Source: 20CM-2-55-15 sp964633285 (GTDB lineage Bacteria; Acidobacteriota; Terriglobia; 20CM-2-55-15). Taken from it: a stretch of 64,000 bases of DNA. Both the position numbers and the translations under genes were made by a program. Below, one piece after another: positions 34,243 to 42,477 of this stretch; the first letter of the stretch is position 1, and every line of letters starts with the position of its first letter. The notes below the pieces were generated by a model. It saw nothing but the letters and a program-made list of their open reading frames with translations, was not told the origin of the DNA and made no database searches. The stretch is taken from positions 1 through 64,000 of the forward strand of contig CAZWGA010000026.1 of NCBI GenBank assembly GCA_964633285.1, read 5' to 3'.

Positions 34243-37200
34243 TCAAAAGTTCAACCGAAGTTGGCCCTGGAGGTTCCGTCTCTGATTTCCTTTGCCGTTG
34301 ATCTGTCCGAACGTGTTCACCGAAAAGCTCGGAAGATTCGGACTCGGATGGTTCAAGACATTCGTCGCGTCAACACGAAGCTGGACGCTCTTGGATTCCG
34401 TGATGCGGAATGTCTTGCTGGCGTTGGCATCCAATCCAAACTGGCCCCAATAGTTCAGCGTTCGCGCGCCGAGATTGCCGACCTTGCCGGGTTCCGGATA
34501 AACGAGGAGAAGGTCTCCCACGGTGCCGTCGGAATTCCGCTGGGCCAGAGCATTAAGCGTGCAATTGGCGGCGAAGTTGGTACCCATTTGGTCCACGCCT
34601 CCAACGACCGACCGGTTGGTGCATTGAGGATCCGCGGTTGCGATATACGGGCTTGTACCGCCATAAAACGTGCCCGTGTTATGGTTCGGCCCGTTCCATT
34701 CCACGTGTCCCTCCGGAATTCTCCACTTGTCGCTGACAATTTGATAACGGCTGCCGGCGTAAAGGTGATTCGATGCCGTCAGGACGTCGGCGGGAGATCC
34801 GGTTGCCATGTTAAGAATGAAGCTGGTCTGCCATCGTTCCAGGATTCGAGCAACCCAACCTGAAGCACCGCCGAAGAGAATCTTGCCGGGTCCGATAGGC
34901 AGTTCGACGGTTCCGTTCATGCGAAGACTGTGCGCGCCTTCACGTCCTCGAGCGAAATCGAGATTACGGTTGAGGGGATCGATGTAACCGCTTCCGGGAA
35001 GCTGCATGGACTTTGCCCAAATCCACGTCGCCTGTACGTTAATGCCTGAGATCGGGCGCATGGTGAGCTGCGCCTGAAGCGAGTTGTAGTTCGAATGACC
35101 CAGATTCGCGTGGTAGGTCACGCCGGTGAATTGCGGATTGGAAATCAGATAGTTTTCCGGGAAACAACGCAACGGTGTGGCATTGGCTGCGTTGAAGCCC
35201 GACACAAAAGTGGTCTGAGTCGTTTGCTGAACATAGGTGAATCCGTTTGCAAGGCGATCGCAACCATTCCGCAGCGCGCGCATGCCGCCGACTCCCGAAA
35301 GTGAGACTCCCGTTTTCGGATCGATCGGCAGGGATTGCAGGCCGGCCGGAGTCAGCGTCAGCAGAGTATTGGCGACCGTCTGGAAATCGCCGTTGGCCAG
35401 AGACGAGGCAAGTGGCGCTGAGAATCCGAACACCGCGGCGCTGCGCCGCAGGTGGGCCGCACCCGTCTGATACACGCCGTTCGCATTCACTGTGCCTACC
35501 GGAGCAAAACCCGCGACGGTGTTGTTCAGGTTCAAACCCGCCAGCATCTGATCCAGGAGCACCGGATCCTTGCCCGCGCGCGCATCAACGAGCGCCTGGA
35601 AAAGTTCGGGATTGTGATAGATGTTCACAAGGTTCGTATCGAGGGTGCCGTCCAGTTTCCGCGCGTACGTTCCCGTCCACCGCAGATCTACAGTGAAGTT
35701 GCGCCGCACCTGCCGCGTAATCGACAGTGTCACATTCTGTGTATACGGAGTCTTGTAATTCGGGTCGTAGGCCACCGGTAACAATCCCTGTCTCCCGTAT
35801 ATCGGCAGCGTTCCTCCCGGAGGCACTGTCGGGTGGACCGGAATCAGAGTTTTTACGTCGGCAAGTGTCAGAGCGCGAGTTGAAAGAATGGACTGAAAGA
35901 TTGCGTCGGACACCACGGTTGCCGGCACGTTCACGGCTCCAGGCGCATTGGCAATGGTGCTTTCGGTCCCACCGAGCGAACCGCGATTCTGGCTTGCCGC
36001 ACCGAACGTTTGTTGATAGCCGCCGCGTATTGTCGTTTTGCCTGCGCCTAACCAGGGAAACTGATATGCAAAACCGATGGCAGGACCGATATTGGCGTAG
36101 TTCTCCGGGATCGATACCCGATCCGGATTCGGACTTTTTGGACCAACAAACGAAATGCCTGTCAGCAGAGTGGGGTCGCATGTCGAAACCGGAAGCAGGG
36201 GTGACTGCTGAACGCCTTTCTGACAGCTTAACGGAGTCGCCGCCGACGATCCGTATCCCGTCAGATAAAGATCGCCGGGTGCCAGAAAGATGTTGAACGG
36301 ATCGTTGGATTTCGGCCCAAGAGAACTGCGGGCAGCGCCGAAGAAGCCATAACCAAAGTCGTTGATTGCCGTCGTGAGTCCGGACTCAATGTAAGGCGAT
36401 GCGTAGTATTCCCACCGGACACCGAGATTCAGAGTGAGGCGGCTGGTGACCTTGTAGTCGTCTTTGACAAAGGCGGCCCATTCTTTGAAGATCTCGTTAC
36501 GGAAGCGGGCGCCTTTGGTTGAAACGTCCTCCCACTTGGCATCACGCACGTCGGTGAAATCGTCGATCCAATACTGCTGGGACGCCGTGTTAACGGATCC
36601 ATTCAACCAATACAGCAGGTTCGACACATTGGTTCGAGCGGCCGTCACGCCGGAATTCAGTGGAGCTCCATTGAGCAAACCCGGCAGCTCATTCGCAAAA
36701 TTGGATACGCTGCCGAACGGACTTGCGGTTGTGGAGGCGAAGACATTATTGCCCAGCGTAATGGTGGGGTACGGATTGATACCGCCATTGCCGTTGGTTC
36801 GCGGCAGCCGGAGTTCCGCGCCGAATTTGAACGCATGCTTTCCCCGCGTCCAACTCAAAGTGTCGGCATAGTTGTACAGAGGGTTAACGTTAATCACGTT
36901 GGTACCCCCGGTCGCCATATAGCCGTTCGAATTGAGAACGTTGCCTGCGCCGTTGCCCACAACGGCCAGATACGAGTACGCGGGATTCTGCAGGCTGGGG
37001 CCGCCACTCAGTAGAAAGTCCTCGGCCTCTTTGCGAACATGTTCATTCGGATTGAACCATGCGAAAACATCGTAGTTGGACGTGCGATTCATTCCGAATC
37101 GGAATTCGTTGATGATGTTTCGCGACCAGGTTGACACCAGGTTGGCGGTCACAAGGTGCGGACGGCGGATGATCGTGCCATTGATGTCGCTGCCCGGGTA

Positions 37201-38793
37201 CTGCGCGACGTTGTCGGCGCTGTCATCCTTCTGAGCGCTGTAGCTGACGGCCATTTTGTGCTTGGTGTTGAAATTGTGATCGATCTTTACGTTGTATTGC
37301 TTGTTGTTGCTGAAAAGATCCGCTCCAATGATGGCCTGAGTCGAGTTGCTGCCTTGACGCCGCCGCTGCCAACGATATTGAGCGATATTCAAACCGTCGC
37401 CCGCGCCGAAGTAGTTGGCGCGCGGCGTGAGACTCAGAATCTTCTTCATGTAACCTGTTGTATCCCCCGCAAGACGGAAGCTGTCCCACGCCGTTCCCGA
37501 CGAAGGCAGTGCGATCTGTCCACCCGGACAGTCCGCCGCAGTGAATGGAACCATATTGAAGCCGGCGTCCAGCCGCCTTGTTCCAAATACGCTGAAGCAA
37601 ACCAGGTTTCCGGAGTAAGGCGAACCATCGGGATTCGAGGGCGGACGCAGGGGATTGCCATTCACATCGACGGCCACGTAGCTGGCGTTTGTTGCGGTCA
37701 GTGGAAAAGTCTGGTTCAAAACCACCGTGTTCGGATTCCATCCCACGGGATTGTAGCCGGTGAAATAACGGAAGATGCCCATTCGTGCGGTGTCGGTCAG
37801 AACGTTCACATTGGTTGTATCGCGGGTGTTGTGGATGTTCTGTTCGTATAAGGCGTAAAAGAACGTCTTGTTTTTTCCGTTGTAAAGACCGGGAATCTGT
37901 ACAGGCCCGCCGTAAGCGACAGTGAATTGATGGTTGTTGTTCCAATCCAGCGGCGTGGGTTTCCCATTGATCAGCGTGTGATTATTCGTCCACGTGTTTG
38001 CATCGAGCGCCGTGTTGCGAACGTTCCAGGTCGCGCTGCCGGCGTACTTGTTCGTTCCTGAACGCGTCTGGATCTGAATCTGCGAATTGCCGCGACCCAG
38101 TTCGGCGTCTACCGGAGAAAGGACAAGGCGGACTTCGCCGACAAGATCGGGCAGCAGCGTCATCGGGGAGAACGCATTGTAGCCGGGAAGATAGGTCGTG
38201 TTCTGCGCGTCAATCCGGCCATCCACGATGCTGAGTCCGTCGCGAGTCGCGTTGATCGTGTTGATTCCCAGGCCGCCGATCGTGTTATAGCTGTCACCGA
38301 GAGGATTGATGCGAAGACCCGGAAGCGTGGAAAGAAGATCCAGCACGTTGTTGCCGACAAGCGGGAGACTCTCCAGACGATCCCTGGTGATGACGTCGCC
38401 CACCGACGCCGAAGAATCTTTCATCAGCGAGTCCTGCGCGACCGTTACCTCGATCGATTGCTCGACGCCTCCGACCTCCAGCGTGAAATCGATACGCGTC
38501 TGCCCGGCGTAAGTCAGGCGCACATCGTTGTTGACGACCTTCTTGAATCCCGGCAGTTCGGCGGAAACACGATAGGTCCCGGGCTGAAGAACCGGAAAAT
38601 TGTACGCGCCCGATTCATTGGTGACCTGTGTCGCCGCGACGTTGGTATCCACGTTGGCCGCCGTGATGGTGACACCGGGAATCAATGCCTTCGATGGATC
38701 CTGCACAATTCCACCCAACTGCGCATTACCGGTTTGCGCAAAGGCGTTCGTTCCACACAGCAACAGGACACCGATGCCAGGAAGAATCTTCAT
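34243..38793 (-). CDS. Oar-like TonB-dependent receptor, very large (1516 aa)
   Basis: The largest of the three receptors. The ATG at 38793 follows GGGGGTGG and begins a signal peptide (MKILPGIGVLLLCGTNAFAQ). A longer frame from 38937 adds residues without signal-peptide character. The N-terminal regulatory domain has LGGIVQDPSKALIPGVTITA and LQPGTYRVSAELPGFKKV. The plug has ITRDRLESLPLVGNNVLDLL and DAELGRGNSQIQIQTRSG. The barrel ends NLQGQLRLNF. It is followed by a coupled TPR protein gene. No substrate can be inferred; it lies outside the rhamnose island and on the other strand. Confidence 0.9.
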   Translation of the reverse strand: MKILPGIGVLLLCGTNAFAQTGNAQLGGIVQDPSKALIPGVTITAANVDTNVAATQVTNESGAYNFPVLQPGTYRVSAELPGFKKVVNNDVRLTYAGQTRIDFTLEVGGVEQSIEVTVAQDSLMKDSSASVGDVITRDRLESLPLVGNNVLDLLSTLPGLRINPLGDSYNTIGGLGINTINATRDGLSIVDGRIDAQNTTYLPGYNAFSPMTLLPDLVGEVRLVLSPVDAELGRGNSQIQIQTRSGTNKYAGSATWNVRNTALDANTWTNNHTLINGKPTPLDWNNNHQFTVAYGGPVQIPGLYNGKNKTFFYALYEQNIHNTRDTTNVNVLTDTARMGIFRYFTGYNPVGWNPNTVVLNQTFPLTATNASYVAVDVNGNPLRPPSNPDGSPYSGNLVCFSVFGTRRLDAGFNMVPFTAADCPGGQIALPSSGTAWDSFRLAGDTTGYMKKILSLTPRANYFGAGDGLNIAQYRWQRRRQGSNSTQAIIGADLFSNNKQYNVKIDHNFNTKHKMAVSYSAQKDDSADNVAQYPGSDINGTIIRRPHLVTANLVSTWSRNIINEFRFGMNRTSNYDVFAWFNPNEHVRKEAEDFLLSGGPSLQNPAYSYLAVVGNGAGNVLNSNGYMATGGTNVINVNPLYNYADTLSWTRGKHAFKFGAELRLPRTNGNGGINPYPTITLGNNVFASTTASPFGSVSNFANELPGLLNGAPLNSGVTAARTNVSNLLYWLNGSVNTASQQYWIDDFTDVRDAKWEDVSTKGARFRNEIFKEWAAFVKDDYKVTSRLTLNLGVRWEYYASPYIESGLTTAINDFGYGFFGAARSSLGPKSNDPFNIFLAPGDLYLTGYGSSAATPLSCQKGVQQSPLLPVSTCDPTLLTGISFVGPKSPNPDRVSIPENYANIGPAIGFAYQFPWLGAGKTTIRGGYQQTFGAASQNRGSLGGTESTIANAPGAVNVPATVVSDAIFQSILSTRALTLADVKTLIPVHPTVPPGGTLPIYGRQGLLPVAYDPNYKTPYTQNVTLSITRQVRRNFTVDLRWTGTYARKLDGTLDTNLVNIYHNPELFQALVDARAGKDPVLLDQMLAGLNLNNTVAGFAPVGTVNANGVYQTGAAHLRRSAAVFGFSAPLASSLANGDFQTVANTLLTLTPAGLQSLPIDPKTGVSLSGVGGMRALRNGCDRLANGFTYVQQTTQTTFVSGFNAANATPLRCFPENYLISNPQFTGVTYHANLGHSNYNSLQAQLTMRPISGINVQATWIWAKSMQLPGSGYIDPLNRNLDFARGREGAHSLRMNGTVELPIGPGKILFGGASGWVARILERWQTSFILNMATGSPADVLTASNHLYAGSRYQIVSDKWRIPEGHVEWNGPNHNTGTFYGGTSPYIATADPQCTNRSVVGGVDQMGTNFAANCTLNALAQRNSDGTVGDLLLVYPEPGKVGNLGARTLNYWGQFGLDANASKTFRITESKSVQLRVDATNVLNHPSPNLPSFSVNTFGQINGKGNQRRNLQGQLRLNF

Positions 38794-38995
38794 GTCCACC
38801 CCCGAAAAAGAGCCCGGTTTTCTGAGAATGCCCCAAAGAATTGCCGGACTATACCGCACCTGGCGGGGCCGGGCACTTGTTTTATAAGTCTGAGGCTGCT
38901 GCGAATTTACAGATCGTCCACAACTGCATTGACCCATTGCGCCTCAACGGAGAGAATCGTTCCATCATTAAGCATTCCCATTCCTGGAGCAGACA

Positions 38996-39716
38996 ATGAC
39001 GAATGAACTGCGTCGAGTTTTGATGGCTGCATGGATGATCGGCATGTTGGCAGATCGCGTCATCGCGCAGCAAACCGCAATCGATCCCGCAAAGGCTGCC
39101 GCGATTCAGGCGCACACGGCAGCAGCTACCGAGGCCGCCAAGGACGACTTCAAAGGATCGTTGAACATGTGCACGCCGCCTGCGCCCGCTCCTGCGCAAC
39201 GCGGCGCTCGAGGCGGTGCGCAGCAGAATGCGGCCGCGGCGCCCGCCGGTCCAATCGAGGCGGGAAAGGCATTCGACAATCTTTATTTTGTCGGTTTGCG
39301 AAGCGCCTCTGCGTGGGCAATCACCACTTCCGCAGGCATTATTCTCATCGACGCGCTGAACAACACGAAGGATGCGGAAACCACGATCGTTCCCGGATTG
39401 AAACATCTCGGGCTGGATCCGAATCAGATCAAATACGTCGTGGTCACGCATTCGCACGGTGATCTTCGAACGAACCGCGGCAAACTTCAAACGTTATGCG
39501 GATTCGGCGGATCGCATGTCGGGCATCGTCGGGAGAAACGGAATCGATGTCTTCCTTTCGAATCACCCGAATGTTGATTCGGCAGTCGCAAAGCTCGATG
39601 CAGTCCGGGCACGTCAGGCGGGTCAACCGAATCCGTTTGTGGCCGGTCCGGAGACTGTTCAGCGGTTTTTGAAAGTTGTCGGCGAGTGCGCGAGAGCGCA
39701 GTTCGAGACTTTTTGA
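38996..39716 (+). pseudogene. Metallo-beta-lactamase-fold hydrolase remnant (internal deletion plus frameshift)
   Basis: The first part (38996 to about 39460) encodes a signal-anchored N-terminus, a Gly/Ala-rich segment and the first half of a B3-type MBL fold: DNLYFVGLRSASAWAITTSA, GIILIDALNNTKDAETTIV, and the start of the metal motif, VVVTHSHGD. The expected following His and the central third of the fold are absent. From about 39457 a different frame (+1) encodes the end of such a protein: IFERTAANFKRYADSADRM, GRNGIDVFLSNHPNVD, FLKVVGECARAQFETF. So roughly a hundred residues are missing and the frame is broken at one junction. The gene is unlikely to be functional. Confidence 0.75.
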
Positions 39717-39725
39717 GCTGAGGAG

Positions 39726-41513
39726 TTATTTGGATTCGTGTCCTGCGGCGAAACGGATGCCTCTCAAGTAGGACTCGAGTTCTGCCTTCTCCACATTTTT
39801 CCTCATGACTGTCGAGAGGGCGGATGCGGGATCGTCGATCAATTTCATGACTTCGGCAAGAAGCGCCTCGACGCGGGCAATTTCCTGTGCGAGTTTTTCC
39901 GGAGGAATCGCGGAAGTGCCGGCCGTGGCTGGGGGCGGGCTCGACGGTTTTGCCGCAGCGGGAGCGGGTTGCGCTTTGGCCGTCTGCAAATCCGACTGGA
40001 GTTTCTGAACTTGTTGCTCAAGAGCGGCCTTCGCGGCTGAAGCGGCTTTCAACTGAATCTCAAGGTCGGAGCGCGCCGATTGCAGTTCCGAGAGCTTGGA
40101 TTCCACTCCTGAACGAGTGGCCGCGACTTCCTCGAGTTTCTTTTCAAGTTCCCCGCGGGCAGCGAGCGCGCGCTTCGATTCTTCCTGCAGTGAGGCTATG
40201 GATTCCTCGGCTCGCGCGAACCGGTCCGCAGCCTCTTTCAGACGGGTTTCGGCATCCCCTCGATTGACTGCAGCCTCGCTCAGTTTGTTCTCCAGTTGTT
40301 GTTTTTCCGTTTGAAACAGCCTGGATTCCGATCGCATTTTACTGAGCGCGAGTTCAGCTTCGGAAAGCCTGGCCGCCGTTTCCAGCAGGCGGGCATCGAT
40401 GGAATTCTTTGCAGCCGCCATTTCACTGAGTTTCGCGTTGAAGTTGCCGCCTTCGGATTGCGCTCGATCAAGATCACCCTGCAGCTTCTTTATCAATTGA
40501 TCAGATTTCGCAGCAGCAGCCGTCGCCTCGGCGAGCTTTCCGGCGAGCGTCAGCTTGTCCGACTGTTCGAGCTCCATTTCGGTGCGCAATGCGAGAAGTG
40601 ATTTTTCGAGTTCCCTGAAGTGCGTATCGGCGGAGGCGAATTTACGTTCAAACTCTTCTTTTTCGTGCTGAGTTACTTTCAACTCGGCCTGCAATTTGAC
40701 GATCGTGTCTTCGACTTCAGACCGCGCCGCAGTACGCGTGACTTCCACCTGCTGCAAACGTGTCTCGATCTCGACCTTCTCGGCGGTGAGTTTCCGGTTC
40801 TGATTCTGCAGCAGCGTCAGGCTCTGCTCCATCGTGGACAACTTCACAGCGATTTCCTGCAATCGCGCCTGATGACCCTGTTTCTGAGCGTTCAGTTGAT
40901 TGTTATCCGTTTGCAGTTGGTTTGCTGTTGACTCCGCTTTCGAAAGTTTGGCCTCCGCCTGCTGGAGCTTCTCTTCAAGAGCCCCCCTTTCCACGGTGAG
41001 TTGACGCATCTCGTTTTGAAGACCGGTGAGACTTTGTTCCAGTTCGGAGCTTTTTTCGCTGGCGCGCCGAAGAGAAATTTCCAGTTCGGGCCGCTCGGCC
41101 TGAGTTCGTTCGAACTCCGCCTGTGATTTGACGAGAGCCTGTTCGGATTCCGCCAGCTTTACAGCCAGCGCTTGTTTTTGTTCTTCGAATTGTTTTGAAG
41201 CGATCTGAAGCTGCCGGTCGATCAACGCTTTTTCCGTGAGGGCCAGTTCCAATTCCTTGCCGTACTTTGCGCGAAGCTCGGCGCTCGTCTCTTTTCGGAC
41301 AACCTGCTCGGCTGCGCTCACGGCTTCCTTAAGCTGGTCTTCCATGGCCGCCGATGCTGCAGCGAGGGACCGCTCGAAATTCTCTTTGAAATGGACCTTG
41401 AGCGCCTGCAGGTCGGCGAGCATGCGTTCCATTTCAGCGCGAACGGAAGCGAATGTTTCAGGACCGTTCTCGATCTGGGCTTTGTTATCTTCGGGGCGAG
41501 TGCTCGTCGACAT
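39726..41513 (-). CDS. Long coiled-coil protein
   Basis: A 595-residue protein, almost wholly heptad-rich coiled coil from about residue 25 to 500 (repeated units such as AELKVTQHEKEEFERKFASA and ESIASLQEESKRALAARGEL). A Pro/Ala-rich linker (APAAAKPSSPPPATAG) follows, then a short helical C-terminal module of about 65 residues (IPPEKLAQEIARVEALLAEV, ELESYLRGIRFAAG). No signal peptide or membrane segment. ATG 41513 is preferred over a TTG nine bases earlier. It starts 11 nt after the DUF6492 gene, as the third gene after a Ser/Thr kinase. Resemblance to SMC or myosin-type proteins is only compositional. Function unknown; a structural or kinase-substrate role is possible. Confidence 0.75.
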   Translation of the reverse strand: MSTSTRPEDNKAQIENGPETFASVRAEMERMLADLQALKVHFKENFERSLAAASAAMEDQLKEAVSAAEQVVRKETSAELRAKYGKELELALTEKALIDRQLQIASKQFEEQKQALAVKLAESEQALVKSQAEFERTQAERPELEISLRRASEKSSELEQSLTGLQNEMRQLTVERGALEEKLQQAEAKLSKAESTANQLQTDNNQLNAQKQGHQARLQEIAVKLSTMEQSLTLLQNQNRKLTAEKVEIETRLQQVEVTRTAARSEVEDTIVKLQAELKVTQHEKEEFERKFASADTHFRELEKSLLALRTEMELEQSDKLTLAGKLAEATAAAAKSDQLIKKLQGDLDRAQSEGGNFNAKLSEMAAAKNSIDARLLETAARLSEAELALSKMRSESRLFQTEKQQLENKLSEAAVNRGDAETRLKEAADRFARAEESIASLQEESKRALAARGELEKKLEEVAATRSGVESKLSELQSARSDLEIQLKAASAAKAALEQQVQKLQSDLQTAKAQPAPAAAKPSSPPPATAGTSAIPPEKLAQEIARVEALLAEVMKLIDDPASALSTVMRKNVEKAELESYLRGIRFAAGHESK

Positions 41514-41524
41514 ACCCGCCAAGG

Positions 41525-42475
41525 TTATGACGATACGTCATAAACATGCAATGAGATCGAAGCAAAAGGGGTGTTGGACTCACGCAATGACGGCGGAACC
41601 TCCGGAATCGCACCCGGTGGCAGACGCCGATTGTTGGCATAACGGCGGATCATCTTTCCGGAGAAATGTTCGCTGAAAAAATTTCCATACGTTTCGTACT
41701 CGGAAAAACCGGAAGCCTCGGTCTTATCGACGGAATCGAGAATCGCTTGCGCCCAATCCTTTCCCGACCGGTTTTCGATCGCCTGCTTCAGCGCGCGTAA
41801 TGCGACCATTTCAAACAGCATGTAATGGCAAACGAAGGAAAGCAGTGATGGAGGCTTCCGCCCAAACATCCTTTCGTATGTTTCGTAATATGGCGGGTGA
41901 TATTCCTCCGAAGCCAGAAGGATGACCTTGCCTGCGGCTTCGAGCTTCTGGGGGCTCGTCATTATGGTGTCCGCATCGAGAACAAGAAAACTACCGCATT
42001 CGACAATTGTGTCTGCGTTCAATTTGATCAACTGCTGGTAAAGCCAGCCCGATCGATCCTTACCTGCCACCGCATAACGAATATCGCTCCGTGCCACCGG
42101 AGCGACAGTTGTCTCACTCACAAAAGCAACGTGCAGTTGCTCGCACACGTCTCTGATGGCTTGCGAATCCGGAGCGATGACAGAAATCTTTCGAATCGGA
42201 TGGAGCAGATTCTTCCGGACTCCGTCGATGGCGTAGGGCAACGTCGCGAAGTCTTTCTCGATTACGGGAATCACAACCTCCAGTTCGAGACTGCTTCTGC
42301 CTGCGGGAAGACCGCCGGAAATCAAAGGCTGGAGTTGCTTGTACCAGATCAATGCGAATCCACGCCGGAATCGATGAGGGCAACCGCGGCAGACAAAATA
42401 ACTCCGGTAGGGTCTTCTCAGACGTCCAATAGGTCCGGTATTCGTCAACCGCGATAAACGTTCGCGAATGGGCAT
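41525..42475 (-). CDS. DUF6492-like putative glycosyltransferase
   Basis: A 316-residue protein with a nucleotide-diphospho-sugar transferase-like layout: LELEVVIPVIEKDFATLPYA near residue 63, KISVIAPDSQAIRDVCEQL, and FLVLDADTIMTSP near residue 162, which supplies a DxD-like metal motif. No signal peptide. Its ATG comes 2 nt after the kinase stop (TGA 42480-42478), so it is co-translated. The activity is inferred from family resemblance only. Confidence 0.6.
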   Translation of the reverse strand: MPIRERLSRLTNTGPIGRLRRPYRSYFVCRGCPHRFRRGFALIWYKQLQPLISGGLPAGRSSLELEVVIPVIEKDFATLPYAIDGVRKNLLHPIRKISVIAPDSQAIRDVCEQLHVAFVSETTVAPVARSDIRYAVAGKDRSGWLYQQLIKLNADTIVECGSFLVLDADTIMTSPQKLEAAGKVILLASEEYHPPYYETYERMFGRKPPSLLSFVCHYMLFEMVALRALKQAIENRSGKDWAQAILDSVDKTEASGFSEYETYGNFFSEHFSGKMIRRYANNRRLPPGAIPEVPPSLRESNTPFASISLHVYDVSS

Positions 42476-42477
42476 TG

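Noticed and set aside
38848..38853. TATAGT as a -10 box for the third receptor
   Set aside because: There is no acceptable -35 at normal spacing, and short AT-rich hexamers are expected by chance in a 200-bp intergenic region.
38794..38937. N-terminal extension of the third receptor
   Set aside because: It would place Cys/Gln-rich residues before a well-formed signal peptide that already starts at 38793 behind GGGGGTGG.
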